Source: UBA11164 sp034376725 (GTDB lineage: Bacteria; Pseudomonadota; Gammaproteobacteria; Xanthomonadales; Xanthomonadaceae). Taken from it: a stretch of DNA of 64,000 bases. The stretch's first letter is position 1. Every line of letters starts with the position of its first letter. The stretch covers positions 18,945 through 82,944 of the forward strand of contig JAXMJH010000140.1 of assembly GCA_034376725.1 (NCBI GenBank), given 5' to 3'. This document shows positions 16,404 to 25,769 of the stretch, piece after piece. The notes beneath the pieces were generated by a model that saw nothing but the letters and a program-made list of their open reading frames with translations, searched no databases and had not been told where the DNA came from. The position numbers were made by a program, and so were the translations under genes.

Positions 16404-17663
16404 TCAAACCGCTGCGGCAATCTTGAAGATCGGCAGATACATCGCCACCACCATGCCGCCGACCAGACTGCCGATCAGCACGATGATGAAGGGTTCCAGC
16501 AGGCTGGACAGGGCGTCGACGGCGTTGTTGACTTCCTGCTCGTAGAATTCGGCCACTTTGAACAGCATGGTATCCAGGGCGCCCGCTTCTTCGCCGATGG
16601 CGACCATCTGAACCACCATGTGCGGGAAGATGTTGACCTGCTTCATCGCCATGTTGAGCTGGTAACCCACGGCGACGTCTTCACCGACTTCCCTGACCGC
16701 TTTGCCGTAGGTCTGGCTACCGGTCGCGCCAGCCACCGTCTCCAGCGCCTCGACCAGCGGCACGCCGGCCTTGAAGGTCAGCGCCAGGGTTCGCGCGAAT
16801 CGGGCGATCGCCGATTGATGCAGGATCTGTCCGATGACCGGCAGTCGCAGCAGTAGTCGGTCGACGCCGTGCTGCAGCGCTTCGGACCGTTTGTAGGCGG
16901 AGATGAACGCCACGCCGCTGCCGATCACGATCAGCAGCGCCAACCACCACCAGGACACCATGAACCGCGACATGTTGACCACCAGCACGGTGAATGCCGG
17001 CAGGTCGGCACCGAAGTTCTTGAACACTTCCTCGAACTGGGGAATGACGAAAATGAGCAGGATGGCGCTGACAATGATCGCCACGGCGACCACGGCGGCG
17101 GGATAGAAAAGCGCCTTCTTGATTTTGCCCTTCAGCGCCTCGGTGCGTTCCTTGTAGGTGGCCACGGTATCGAGCACGGTGTCGAGGACGCCGGCGCCTT
17201 CACCAGCATGCACAAGGTTTCGATACAACTCATCGAACTGTACCGGGTAGCTGCCGAGCGCCTCGGTCAGGCTGGAACCACCGGCAATCTGATCGCGCAG
17301 GTCGACCAGCATCTCCTTCATGCGCGGGTTGGTCTGGCCACCGGCAAGAATGTCGAAAGCCTGCACCATCGGCACGCCAGCCTGAAGCATGGTGGCGATC
17401 TGCCGGCTGAAAACGGTGAGATCCTGCGCGGTGATCCGCTTGCCGGCCTTGCCGAACAGCGGCTTCGGTCGGGTCTTGACGCTGATCGGCTGGATGCCCT
17501 GCTTACGCAGCTCGGCCTTGACCAGCGACGCGCTCTTGGCCTGAACCTCGCCGTGCATCTTCTTGCCGCGTTTGTCGGTTCCGCTCCACAGGAACACCTC
17601 CATGGCGTTTTCGCGCTTGGTGGCGGGTGCCTGTCGTTTTACGGCGGCTCGGGTAGCGGCCAT
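16404..17663 (-). CDS. pilC: Type IV pilus inner membrane platform protein PilC
   Basis: Polytopic platform protein of the type IV pilus machine that couples the PilB and PilT motors to pilin movement. The 419-residue product has a cytoplasmic N-terminal region (FLWSGTDKRGKKMHGEVQAK) and two T2SSF domains (about residues 85-210 and 290-410). These include FSRQIATMLQAGVPMVQAFD and FARTLALTFKAGVPLVEALE, and there are three membrane helices near residues 185-210, 235-260 and 385-410. It follows pilB with only three bases between stop and start, so the two are cotranscribed. Its stop codon abuts the right array of a heptad element. Confidence 0.96.
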   Translation of the reverse strand: MAATRAAVKRQAPATKRENAMEVFLWSGTDKRGKKMHGEVQAKSASLVKAELRKQGIQPISVKTRPKPLFGKAGKRITAQDLTVFSRQIATMLQAGVPMVQAFDILAGGQTNPRMKEMLVDLRDQIAGGSSLTEALGSYPVQFDELYRNLVHAGEGAGVLDTVLDTVATYKERTEALKGKIKKALFYPAAVVAVAIIVSAILLIFVIPQFEEVFKNFGADLPAFTVLVVNMSRFMVSWWWLALLIVIGSGVAFISAYKRSEALQHGVDRLLLRLPVIGQILHQSAIARFARTLALTFKAGVPLVEALETVAGATGSQTYGKAVREVGEDVAVGYQLNMAMKQVNIFPHMVVQMVAIGEEAGALDTMLFKVAEFYEQEVNNAVDALSSLLEPFIIVLIGSLVGGMVVAMYLPIFKIAAAV

Positions 17664-17666
17664 GGC

Positions 17667-19385
17667 TTAGTCCTTGGTAACGCGGTTGATCTCGGCGAGG
17701 CTTGTCACGCCATTCTTGAGCTTGAGCAGTGCCGATTGTCGCAAATCGCGGACGCCGCTTGCTTTCGCGGCGGCAGCAATTTCAAGCGCGGTTCCGCCCT
17801 CGAGAATGATCTTCTGAATGGCTTCGGTCATCGGCATCACCTGATATATGCCGGTCCGGCCCTTGTAGCCTTCATTGCAGTCGTCGCAGCCCACGGCATC
17901 GTAGATGGTCAGGCCGGCATCGATTTCCTCCTGGGTGAAGCCTTCAGCCAGCAACGCTGCGGCCGGAAGTTCGACCGGCTTCTTGCACTTGTGCAGGCGA
18001 CGCGCGAGGCGCTGTGCGATGACCAGGGTGACCGACGAAGTGATGTTGTAAGGCGCGATGCCCATGTTCATCAAGCGTGCAATGGTCTGCGGCGCGTCGT
18101 TGGTGTGCAGTGTCGACAGCACCATGTGACCGGTCTGGGCCGCCTTGATCGCGATTTCGGCGGTTTCGAGGTCGCGGATTTCGCCGACCATGATCACGTC
18201 CGGGTCCTGACGCAGGAAGCTGCGCAGCGCAGCGGCAAAGGTCATGCCGCGCTTGACGTTCTGCTGGACCTGATTGATGCCCGGAACGCGGATTTCCACC
18301 GGATCCTCGACGGTGGAGATATTGCGCTCATCGGTGTTGAGGATATTGAGTGCGGTGTACAGGGAAACGGTCTTGCCCGAACCGGTCGGGCCGGTAACCA
18401 GCACCATGCCGTAAGGCTTGTCGATCGCCTCCAAATACAGCTGGCGCTGATCGTCCTCGTAGCCCAGCGCGTCGATGCCCATCTTGGCGGCACCACCGTC
18501 GAGCAGGCGCAGCACGACCTTTTCGCCGAACAGGGTGGGGCAAGTGGAGACGCGAAAGTCCATCTGCCGGGTCTTGGAGATATTCAGTTTGATGCGGCCG
18601 TCCTGGGGGACGCGCTTTTCGGCGATGTCGAGCTGCGCCATGACCTTGAGGCGCGCCGATAGCCGCGCGTTGAGCTTGACCGGCACCTTCGCCATGGTCT
18701 TGAGTACGCCATCCATTCGCATGCGCACGCGGTAGTCGGTTTCGTAGGGCTCGAAATGGATATCCGAAGCGCCCCGCTTGACTGCGTCGATGAGCACCTT
18801 GTTGACGAACCGGACTACCGGAGTGTCGTCGCCCTTGGCGTCGATCGCGTCGTCGGGGCCGTCGTCGTCGGTGCCGACGTCGAGGTTCTCCATGCCTTCG
18901 GCATCGTCCATGCCTTCGGTGAGCGCATCCGAGGAACTGAGTGCCTGATCGATGACGCGCTTGAGCTGGTCGGCATCGACCAGCACCGGCTCCACCCGCA
19001 GATTGGCGTGGAACTTGATTTCATCCTGGGCCCGGGTGTTTGTCGGGTCGGAAATGGCGACGAACAAACGGTTGCCGCGTTGAACCAGAGGCAGCACCTG
19101 ATGCTGGGTGATGAGTTCTTCATCGACCAGCTTGAATGCTGCGTGGGCGAAGCTGAGCACACTGGCGTCGAACAGGGGTACGCCGAACTCGATGGAATTG
19201 GCGGCGGCGATGTCCGCCGCGCTGACCAGCTTCTTCTTCAGCAGCCAGGTCTGGATGGGCACTTTGGCCTGCGTTGCACCGTCCATGGCTTCGCGGGCAG
19301 CCACATCGGTAATGACGCCATCGAGAACCAGCCTCCGGGTGATACCGGTAATGCCGATCAGATTGGCCGTTGCCGCAACATTCAT
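17667..19385 (-). CDS. pilB: Type IV pilus assembly ATPase PilB
   Basis: Hexameric extension motor that drives pilin polymerisation. The 572-residue product has the N-terminal MshEN/T2SSE domain (about residues 1-160) and a C-terminal ATPase with Walker A GPTGSGKTVSLYT, Asp-box region VEDPVEIRVPGINQVQQN, Walker B DPDVIMVGEIRDLETAEIA and His-box LSTLHTNDAPQTIARL. The zinc motif is atypical: the first pair, usually CxxC, reads RRLHKCKKPVELP and keeps only one Cys, while the second (GCDDCNEGYKGRTG) is intact. The ATG at 19385 is preferred, with GGGGGA upstream; a GTG 15 bp earlier is possible. pilC follows immediately. Confidence 0.96.
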   Translation of the reverse strand: MNVAATANLIGITGITRRLVLDGVITDVAAREAMDGATQAKVPIQTWLLKKKLVSAADIAAANSIEFGVPLFDASVLSFAHAAFKLVDEELITQHQVLPLVQRGNRLFVAISDPTNTRAQDEIKFHANLRVEPVLVDADQLKRVIDQALSSSDALTEGMDDAEGMENLDVGTDDDGPDDAIDAKGDDTPVVRFVNKVLIDAVKRGASDIHFEPYETDYRVRMRMDGVLKTMAKVPVKLNARLSARLKVMAQLDIAEKRVPQDGRIKLNISKTRQMDFRVSTCPTLFGEKVVLRLLDGGAAKMGIDALGYEDDQRQLYLEAIDKPYGMVLVTGPTGSGKTVSLYTALNILNTDERNISTVEDPVEIRVPGINQVQQNVKRGMTFAAALRSFLRQDPDVIMVGEIRDLETAEIAIKAAQTGHMVLSTLHTNDAPQTIARLMNMGIAPYNITSSVTLVIAQRLARRLHKCKKPVELPAAALLAEGFTQEEIDAGLTIYDAVGCDDCNEGYKGRTGIYQVMPMTEAIQKIILEGGTALEIAAAAKASGVRDLRQSALLKLKNGVTSLAEINRVTKD

Positions 19386-19608
19386 ATTGTCCCCCCGCAC
19401 GGCTGTCGAAAGATGCTACCGCAATCCATGCCCTGGTCCAGTCTTGAGTCTACTCCTTTGGCCATTACGGCATTTTCGCCGGGAAAAGGCCACTGGCAAG
19501 CAATTTCAGCGTGTTGCGCGCCACAGTTTACCGAAATCGCAGGAAAATCCGTGAACTCGGGCACATCAGGCACCCGTGTCGGCTCGGCACGGGATACCCC
19601 CGAGGCGG

Positions 19609-20355
19609 CTACAGCAGCCCTTTGCCCTTCAGGGCAGAGACCAGCTCGGCGACATCCTTGACCATCACGCCTTTGCCGCGCTTCGGCGGTGGCGCAAAGG
19701 AAACGGTGTCGAGGCTGGCTCCGGACGGTACGCCCAACTCGGAAAGGGCGATCGTCTGCATCGGCTTGGACTTGGCCTTCATGATGTCGGGCAGCTTGAT
19801 GAACCGGGGTTCGTTCAGACGAAGATCGGTCGATATGACGGCCGGCAGATCGACCTCGATGGTCTCCAGCCCGGCATCCACTTCGCGGGTGACCCTGGCG
19901 ACCTGGCCATCGACTGCGACCGCGCTGGCGAAGGTGGCCTGCGGCCGTCCCCACAGGGTGGCAAGCATCTGGCCGGTCTGGCTGGCATCGTCGTCGATTG
20001 CCTGTTTGCCCAGTATCACCAGGCCCGGCTGCTCGGCCTCGATGAGCTTGAGAAAGATGTTGGCCGCCGTGAGCGGCTGCACCGGGCCATCGCTGACCAC
20101 GTGGATGGCGCGATTGGCGCCCATGGCCAGCCCGTTGCGCAGATGAGCGGCGGCGTCGGCCGGGCCGATGGTGGCGACGATCACTTCTTCGGCGTGGCCC
20201 TTCTCGCGCAGCCGCAGGGCTTCTTCCAGGGCGATCTCGTCGAACGGGTTGGCCGAGAGCTTGACGCCATCGGTGATCACACCCGAGCCGTCGGGCTTGA
20301 CCTGAATGCGGACGTTGTAATCCACCACGCGCTTGAAACCGACCAGGATTTTCAT
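19609..20355 (-). CDS. etfB: Electron transfer flavoprotein subunit beta
   Basis: Beta subunit of the soluble FAD/AMP heterodimer that carries electrons from acyl-CoA and other dehydrogenases to ETF-quinone oxidoreductase. At 248 residues it is the usual size. Features include MKILVGFKRVVDYNVRIQVK, ANPFDEIALEEALRLRE, the AMP-binding region around GLVILGKQAIDDDASQTGQM and the C-terminal KLPDIMKAKSKPMQ arm. The alpha subunit gene, normally directly downstream, is absent: 223 bp without a gene separate etfB from pilB. The partner ETF-quinone oxidoreductase lies 3 kb away at 23377-24978. cysD is transcribed divergently from a 153-bp gap. Confidence 0.96.
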   Translation of the reverse strand: MKILVGFKRVVDYNVRIQVKPDGSGVITDGVKLSANPFDEIALEEALRLREKGHAEEVIVATIGPADAAAHLRNGLAMGANRAIHVVSDGPVQPLTAANIFLKLIEAEQPGLVILGKQAIDDDASQTGQMLATLWGRPQATFASAVAVDGQVARVTREVDAGLETIEVDLPAVISTDLRLNEPRFIKLPDIMKAKSKPMQTIALSELGVPSGASLDTVSFAPPPKRGKGVMVKDVAELVSALKGKGLL

Positions 20356-20508
20356 TCTGTCAGCAGCCCCTTCATTGGTAACGTAACGGCATACCGGGAG
20401 ATTCCCGGCGGTTGTTAGTTCAGTGCTACAAGTCTACCCGTTGCCGGGAATCGCTCCCACCCCTGCCGAGCCATTGGCTAGACTAACGCGCTACCGTCTG
20501 GAACCCAC

Positions 20509-21417
20509 ATGACCACCGACCGCCAAAGTCATCTCGACCGCCTGGAAGCCGAGAGTATCGAAATCATCCGGGAGGTCGCGGCCGAGTTCACCAATCCGGT
20601 TCTGCTGTATTCGATCGGCAAGGACAGCGCCGCGCTGCTGCACCTGATGATGAAGGCATTCGCGCCGGCGCGGCCGCCGATTCCGCTGCTGCATGTCGAC
20701 ACCACCTGGAAGTTCAAGGACATGTATGCGTTGCGCGATGCGATTCCTGCCCGCTACGGCGTGCGGCTGCTGGTGCACATCAATCAGGAGGGCGTCGCCC
20801 AGGGCGTTGGCCCGTTCAGCCACGGCGCGGCGGTGCATACCGACATCATGAAGACCCAGGCCTTGAAGCAGGCCCTGGATCAGTACGGTTTCGATGCCGC
20901 CATCGGTGGCGCCCGGCGCGATGAGGAGAAGTCGCGGGCCAAGGAGCGCGTGTTCTCGTTCCGCAACGCCCAGCATCGATGGGATCCGAAGAGCCAGCGG
21001 CCCGAGCTGTGGAATCTGTTCAATACCCGGCTGCACAAGGGCGAAAGCGTGCGGGTGTTTCCGCTGTCCAACTGGACCGAACTGGATGTCTGGCTGTACA
21101 TCCAGCGCGAGGATATCCCCGTGGTGCCGCTGTACTTCGCCGCCGAGCGTCCGGTGGTGGAGCGCGAGGGCGCGTTGATCATGGTCGACGACGAGCGCTT
21201 GCCGCTGGCCGAGGGCGAGGTGCCGGCGTTGCGTCGGGTGCGGTTTCGCACATTGGGCTGCTACCCACTCACCGGTGCCGTGGAGTCCGATGCCGAAACC
21301 CTCGATGAAGTGATTGCGGAGATGCGCGCCTCGCGCCGATCCGAGCGCCAGGGCCGGGTGATCGACCATGATCCGAGCGCATCGATGGAAAAGAAGAAGC
21401 AGGAGGGTTATTTCTGA
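20509..21417 (+). CDS. cysD: Sulfate adenylyltransferase subunit 2
   Basis: Small catalytic subunit of ATP sulfurylase, making adenosine 5'-phosphosulfate from sulfate and ATP with GTPase CysN. The 302-residue product is the standard length. The PP-loop ATP-binding motif is VLLYSIGKDSAALLHL, followed by IPLLHVDTTWKFKDMYALRD, FDAAIGGARRDEEKSRAKER, WTELDVWLYIQ and the C-terminal GCYPLTGAVESDAETLDEVI. GGAA lies upstream of the ATG. The stop overlaps the start of cysNC, so the two subunits are translationally coupled. Confidence 0.97.
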   Translation: MTTDRQSHLDRLEAESIEIIREVAAEFTNPVLLYSIGKDSAALLHLMMKAFAPARPPIPLLHVDTTWKFKDMYALRDAIPARYGVRLLVHINQEGVAQGVGPFSHGAAVHTDIMKTQALKQALDQYGFDAAIGGARRDEEKSRAKERVFSFRNAQHRWDPKSQRPELWNLFNTRLHKGESVRVFPLSNWTELDVWLYIQREDIPVVPLYFAAERPVVEREGALIMVDDERLPLAEGEVPALRRVRFRTLGCYPLTGAVESDAETLDEVIAEMRASRRSERQGRVIDHDPSASMEKKKQEGYF

Positions 21418-23279
21418 TGGCCGGACCGGACGATACCGACCTGCTGCGATTCATTACCTGCGGCAGCGTCGATGACGGCAAGAGCACCCTGCTGGGCCGG
21501 TTGCTGCACGACTGCGGTCAGTTGTTCGACGACCAGATTGCCGCGCTGGCCCGCGACAGCGCACGGCACGGCACCCAGGGCGATCAGGTCGACTACGCCC
21601 TGCTGCTGGATGGCCTGGATGCCGAGCGCGAGCAGGGCATCACCATCGATGTCTCCTACCGCTACTTCGCCACCGCGCGCCGTCATTTCATCGTCGCCGA
21701 CTGCCCCGGGCACGAGCAGTACACCCGCAACATGGCCACCGGCGCGTCCACCGCCGACGTTGCGGTGGTGTTGGTCGATGCCCGCAAGGGACTGCTCACC
21801 CAGACCCGCCGGCACAGCTATATCGTTTCGCTGTTCGGCATCCGCCAGGTGATATTGGCGGTCAACAAGATGGATCTGGTGGATTACGATCAGGGTCGGT
21901 TCGACGCCATCGCGGCCGAGTACCAGCAGTTGGCCAAGGGCCTCGGCATCCGCAGCGTCCGTGCCTTGCCGGTGTCGGCGCTGAACGGAGTGAACCTGCT
22001 CGGCAACGACCCGGCGATCGCCTGGTATCACGGCCCGGGGCTTCTGGAGCTGCTGGAAGCGACCGAACCGCGTGCCCGGCCGGTGAATGGCGGCTTTCGG
22101 ATGCCAGTGCAGTGGGTGAACCGGCCCGACTCCCATTTTCGCGGCTTCGCCGGCACGGTGGCGGGCGGGCGCGTGGCGGTCGACGATGAAATCGTGGTGC
22201 TGCCGGCCGGGCGGCGTTCGCGCGTGGCCCGGGTGGTGGTTGCCGATACCGATCTGTCGCTGCGCGATTTGCCCGGCGCGTCGACCGGCCAGACGGTCAC
22301 GCTGACCCTCAGGGATGAGATCGACGCCAGCCGCGGCGATTTGATCGCTGCGGCCAACCAGCCGCCCGAAGTAGCCGATCAGTTCGCCGCTCATCTTTTG
22401 TGGCTCGACGATGCCCCGCTGCTGCCCGGGCGGCGCTATTGGCTGAAGCTCGCCACGCGCACCGTCGGCGCCCAGGTCACCGAAATCAAGCACCGCGTCG
22501 ATATCAACAGTCAGGAGCCGCTGGCGGCCAAGCGACTGGAGCTCAACGAGGTTGGCTACTGCAATCTGAGTCTGGATGCGCCGGTCGCCTTCGAGCCGTT
22601 CGCCGACAATCCACGGCTCGGGGGCTTCATTCTGATCGACCGGCTCAGCAACGCGACGGCGGCGGCCGGCACCCTGGATTTTGCCCTGCGCCGGGCGGCC
22701 AACATCCACTGGCAGGCGCTGTCGGTCGACAAGGCCGCGCGTGCCGCGAGCAAGGGCCAGGTGCCGCGCTGCGTGTGGTTCACCGGGCTGTCGGGCGCCG
22801 GCAAATCCACCGTGGCCAATCTGGTCGAGAAGCGCCTGCACGCGCTCGGGCATCACACCTATCTGCTCGATGGCGACAATGTCCGGCACGGGCTCAACAA
22901 GGATCTGGGTTTTACCGACGAGGACCGCGTCGAGAATATTCGTCGCGTTGCCGAGGTGGCGCGGTTGATGGTCGATGCCGGGCTGATCGTGCTGGTGTCG
23001 TTCATTTCGCCGTTCCGCAGCGAGCGTCGCCTGGCCCGCGATCTGTTTGCTCCGGGCGAATTCATCGAGGCGTTTGTCGATGTCCCGATCAAAGTCGCCG
23101 AACAGCGCGACGTGAAAGGCCTGTACGCCAAGGCCCGAGCCGGCAGGATTCCCAACTTCACCGGCATCGACTCGCCCTATGAGCCTCCTGAGTCGCCCGA
23201 ACTGCATCTGGATACCGTGGCCCAGTCGCCTGATGCCTTGGCCCAGATCGTGGTCGATCGGGTGCTGGCGGACAGCTGA
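21417..23279 (+). CDS. cysNC: Bifunctional sulfate adenylyltransferase GTPase / APS kinase
   Basis: Fusion of the CysN GTPase subunit of ATP sulfurylase with CysC adenylylsulfate kinase, converting sulfate to PAPS together with CysD. In 620 residues, the GTPase part (about 1-430) has P-loop GSVDDGKSTLLGRLL, DCPGHEQYTRNMATGAS and NKMDLVD. Translation-factor-like barrels follow. The APS kinase (about 445-620) has its own P-loop VWFTGLSGAGKSTVANL, with LLDGDNVRHGLNKDLGF, ENIRRVAEVARLM and FISPFRSERRLAR. The start overlaps the cysD stop. The fused form is typical of many Proteobacteria. No sulfite or PAPS reductase genes are in the window, so the product could serve assimilation or sulfation. It converges with the ETF-quinone oxidoreductase gene. 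Confidence 0.97.
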   Translation: MAGPDDTDLLRFITCGSVDDGKSTLLGRLLHDCGQLFDDQIAALARDSARHGTQGDQVDYALLLDGLDAEREQGITIDVSYRYFATARRHFIVADCPGHEQYTRNMATGASTADVAVVLVDARKGLLTQTRRHSYIVSLFGIRQVILAVNKMDLVDYDQGRFDAIAAEYQQLAKGLGIRSVRALPVSALNGVNLLGNDPAIAWYHGPGLLELLEATEPRARPVNGGFRMPVQWVNRPDSHFRGFAGTVAGGRVAVDDEIVVLPAGRRSRVARVVVADTDLSLRDLPGASTGQTVTLTLRDEIDASRGDLIAAANQPPEVADQFAAHLLWLDDAPLLPGRRYWLKLATRTVGAQVTEIKHRVDINSQEPLAAKRLELNEVGYCNLSLDAPVAFEPFADNPRLGGFILIDRLSNATAAAGTLDFALRRAANIHWQALSVDKAARAASKGQVPRCVWFTGLSGAGKSTVANLVEKRLHALGHHTYLLDGDNVRHGLNKDLGFTDEDRVENIRRVAEVARLMVDAGLIVLVSFISPFRSERRLARDLFAPGEFIEAFVDVPIKVAEQRDVKGLYAKARAGRIPNFTGIDSPYEPPESPELHLDTVAQSPDALAQIVVDRVLADS

Positions 23280-23376
23280 TCCTGGCGTCGATGCGCGGGC
23301 GTCGGAGCCGGACGTGCGCCGCCCACCAGGACGCGGATCCAGCGAGCCGCCGTCGGGGCTCCTGCGCGGCCGAAGT

Positions 23377-24978
23377 TCAGAGGTTCTGATAGTTGGGCCC
23401 GGCGCCACCTTCCGGGGTCACCCAGTTGATGATCCGGTAGGGGTCCTTGATATCGCAGGTCTTGCAGTGCACGCAGTTGGCGGCGTTGATCTGCAGGCGC
23501 TTGCCGGCTTCATCGTCGACGATTTCGTAGACGCCGGCCGGGCAGAACCGGGTGCACGGATTGCCGTACTCCGTGGCGCAGCGGTCGATGCAGATCGAGG
23601 TGTCGGCAACGTGCAGGTGGATCGGCTGGTCTTCGTCGTGCTCGGTGGCCGCGAAATAGACGCCGGCCAGGCGGTCGCGCGGCGGCAGGTCGCGGCTGAC
23701 GTAATCGCGTTTTGGCGCGCTGTACTGGCCCAGCTTGCTGAGCCGCGAGGCGTCGTCATGCACCTTGAGCGTCCACGGCGAATGACCGCCGGTCACCGTT
23801 TCCCACGCCGAGTTGATCAGTCCCCACCAAAGGCCCTTCTTGAAGGCCGGCTTGAAATTGCGGACTTTCTTGAGTTCCGCCGCGATCGGTGAGGCGCGCA
23901 GCCGCGCGTCCCAGCCGGCCGCGTCGAGTCCTTCGGCAAGGTGTTGGGCCGCGAGCAGGCCCGAACGTAACGCCTGGTGCACGCCCTTGACCTTGGGTAC
24001 GTTGAGCAGGCCGGCGGCATCGCCGATCAGCATCGCGCCCGGCATCTCCAGTCGGGGCAGCGACTGCCAGCCGCCAGTGACGATGGCGCGCGCGCCGGCG
24101 GAAAGGATGCTGCCGCCTTCGAGCAGCGGCTTGACGCTGGGGTGATGCTTGAACTGCTGGAACGCTTCATAGGGCTGGTACAGCGGGTCGGTGTAATCCA
24201 GCCCCGAAACGTAACCGACCGCGACCTGGCCGTTGTCGAGGTGGTAGATGAAGCTGCCGCCGTAGGTGTGCGAATCGGCCGGCCAGCCGAAGCTGTGCAC
24301 GATCTTTCCGGGGCTGACCCGGTCTTCCGGCAATTGCCAAAGCTCCTTGATGCCGATCGAGAAGCTGGGCGGGTCGCAGTCGGCATCGAGCTTGAAGCGC
24401 TCGATCAACTGTTTGCTCAGGTGACCGCGCGCGCCTTCGGCCAGAACGGTGACTTTGGCGCGGATGTCGATGCCCTGCGTGTAGCCAGGTTTTTCCGAAC
24501 CGTCGCGGGCGACGCCCATGTCGCCGATCCGCACGCCGGCCACCGCGCCCGCATCGTCGAACAACGGCTCGGCGGCCGCGAAGCCGGGATAGATTTCCAC
24601 GCCGAGCGCTTCGGCCTGCGGCGCCAGCCAGGCGCACATCGCGCCGAGCGAGACGATGTAGTTGCCATGATTGTTCATCTGCGGCGGGACGATCGGAAAC
24701 CTGAACCCGCCGGTCTTGCTCAGCATCCAGAATTCGTCTTCCCCGGCCGGGACGCAAACCGGTGGCGGATGGTCGCGCCAGTCGGGGACCAGTTCATCCA
24801 GCGGGCCGGGCTCGATCACAGCGCCGGACAGAATGTGGGCGCCGATGGCCGATGATTTTTCGATCACGCAGACCGACAGCTCCGGGTTGAGCTGCTTGAG
24901 CTTCATGGCGAACGACAGCCCGGCCGGTCCGGCGCCGACGGTCACCACATCGTATTCCATGAATTCCCGCTCGTTCAT
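23377..24978 (-). CDS. Electron transfer flavoprotein-ubiquinone oxidoreductase
   Basis: Membrane-associated FAD and 4Fe-4S enzyme that passes electrons from reduced ETF to ubiquinone. The 533-residue product is close to the usual 550. It has the N-terminal FAD-binding motif TVGAGPAGLSFAMKLKQL, the membrane and quinone-binding region around PKVKGVHQALRSGLLAAQHL and a C-terminal ferredoxin-like domain. Its cluster ligands lie in NPCTRFCPAGVYEI and NCVHCKTCDIKDPYR, ending GGAGPNYQNL. The ATG at 24978 has GAGG upstream; an internal ATG at 24960 is possible. A long upstream in-frame extension has no homology and is rejected. Its electron donor subunit EtfB is encoded 3 kb away; EtfA is not in the window. 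Confidence 0.96.
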   Translation of the reverse strand: MNEREFMEYDVVTVGAGPAGLSFAMKLKQLNPELSVCVIEKSSAIGAHILSGAVIEPGPLDELVPDWRDHPPPVCVPAGEDEFWMLSKTGGFRFPIVPPQMNNHGNYIVSLGAMCAWLAPQAEALGVEIYPGFAAAEPLFDDAGAVAGVRIGDMGVARDGSEKPGYTQGIDIRAKVTVLAEGARGHLSKQLIERFKLDADCDPPSFSIGIKELWQLPEDRVSPGKIVHSFGWPADSHTYGGSFIYHLDNGQVAVGYVSGLDYTDPLYQPYEAFQQFKHHPSVKPLLEGGSILSAGARAIVTGGWQSLPRLEMPGAMLIGDAAGLLNVPKVKGVHQALRSGLLAAQHLAEGLDAAGWDARLRASPIAAELKKVRNFKPAFKKGLWWGLINSAWETVTGGHSPWTLKVHDDASRLSKLGQYSAPKRDYVSRDLPPRDRLAGVYFAATEHDEDQPIHLHVADTSICIDRCATEYGNPCTRFCPAGVYEIVDDEAGKRLQINAANCVHCKTCDIKDPYRIINWVTPEGGAGPNYQNL

Positions 24979-25085
24979 CAGGGCATCCTCACTGGCGAAC
25001 CTTGATTCTATCGTCTGTATCGCCGAGCAAGCGCTCGGAAACCGTAAACGCGCGGCTCGCGCCTGTGGGCGGGGATAATGCCGGC

Positions 25086-25706
25086 ATGAATCCGCTCGCT
25101 TCAGCCACGCATTTCGAAAGGATACGGCTGCCCGGCGCCGATGTCCGGCTGGCGCCCAACTGGCTGGCGCAGGACGAAGCCGACAGGCTGTTGGAGCACC
25201 TGCTGGTGGCGATTCCCTGGGAGCGGCATCGGATAACCTTGTTCGGCCGACAGATCGACTCTCCCCGTTTGAGCTGCTGGATCGGCGATCCCGGCGCGAC
25301 CTACACCTACTCGCGAACCCGCTTCGAACCCCGGCCCTGGCCGCTGGCGCTGGCCGCATTGCGCGACCGGCTCGGCGATGCCCTCGACCACCGGTTCAAC
25401 AGCGTGCTGGCCAACTGGTATCGCGACGGGCGCGACAGTATGGGCTGGCATTCCGATGACGAACCGGAACTGGGGTCGGCGCCGGTGATCGCCTCGCTGA
25501 GCCTGGGCCAGCCGCGGACTTTCGCGTTTCGCGGGCGCGGCGATCCGGCGGCCGGCGCCCGGATCCTGCTGCCGCACGGCAGCCTGCTGGTCATGCGCGG
25601 TGCCACCCAGACGCTTTATCGGCACGCGCTGCCAGGCACCCGTCGCGTCGTTGCCAGTCGTATCAACCTGACCTTCAGATACGTCAGGATCAGCGGGCCA
25701 GGCTGA
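25086..25706 (+). CDS. AlkB-like 2-oxoglutarate/Fe(II) dioxygenase
   Basis: Predicted nucleic-acid alkylation repair dioxygenase of the AlkB/ALKBH2-3 type, 206 residues. The jelly-roll core has the iron motif HxD in GWHSDDEPELG (about residues 123-133) and the distal His in LYRHALPGTRRVVASRINLT. The latter includes the Arg pair that binds 2-oxoglutarate and the substrate. Also visible are RLSCWIGDPGATYTYS and FNSVLANWYRDGRDSMGWHS. The ATG at 25086 gives the full domain. A GATAAT hexamer at 25074-25079 is only 6 bp upstream, so a leaderless transcript is conceivable but no good -35 is seen. It converges with the Mla lipoprotein gene. AlkB family assignment is confident; the substrate is inferred. 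Confidence 0.93.
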   Translation: MNPLASATHFERIRLPGADVRLAPNWLAQDEADRLLEHLLVAIPWERHRITLFGRQIDSPRLSCWIGDPGATYTYSRTRFEPRPWPLALAALRDRLGDALDHRFNSVLANWYRDGRDSMGWHSDDEPELGSAPVIASLSLGQPRTFAFRGRGDPAAGARILLPHGSLLVMRGATQTLYRHALPGTRRVVASRINLTFRYVRISGPG

Positions 25707-25769
25707 CCCGAATGTATTGAACTATTGGCAGATTCGAGTGCCGACCGGCAGGCCAATCCGCCAGCGGAC

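Noticed and set aside
23280..23376. Bidirectional terminator between cysNC and the ETF-quinone oxidoreductase gene
   Set aside because: Only a distant 6-bp GGAGCC/GGCTCC pairing was found, too weak to annotate.
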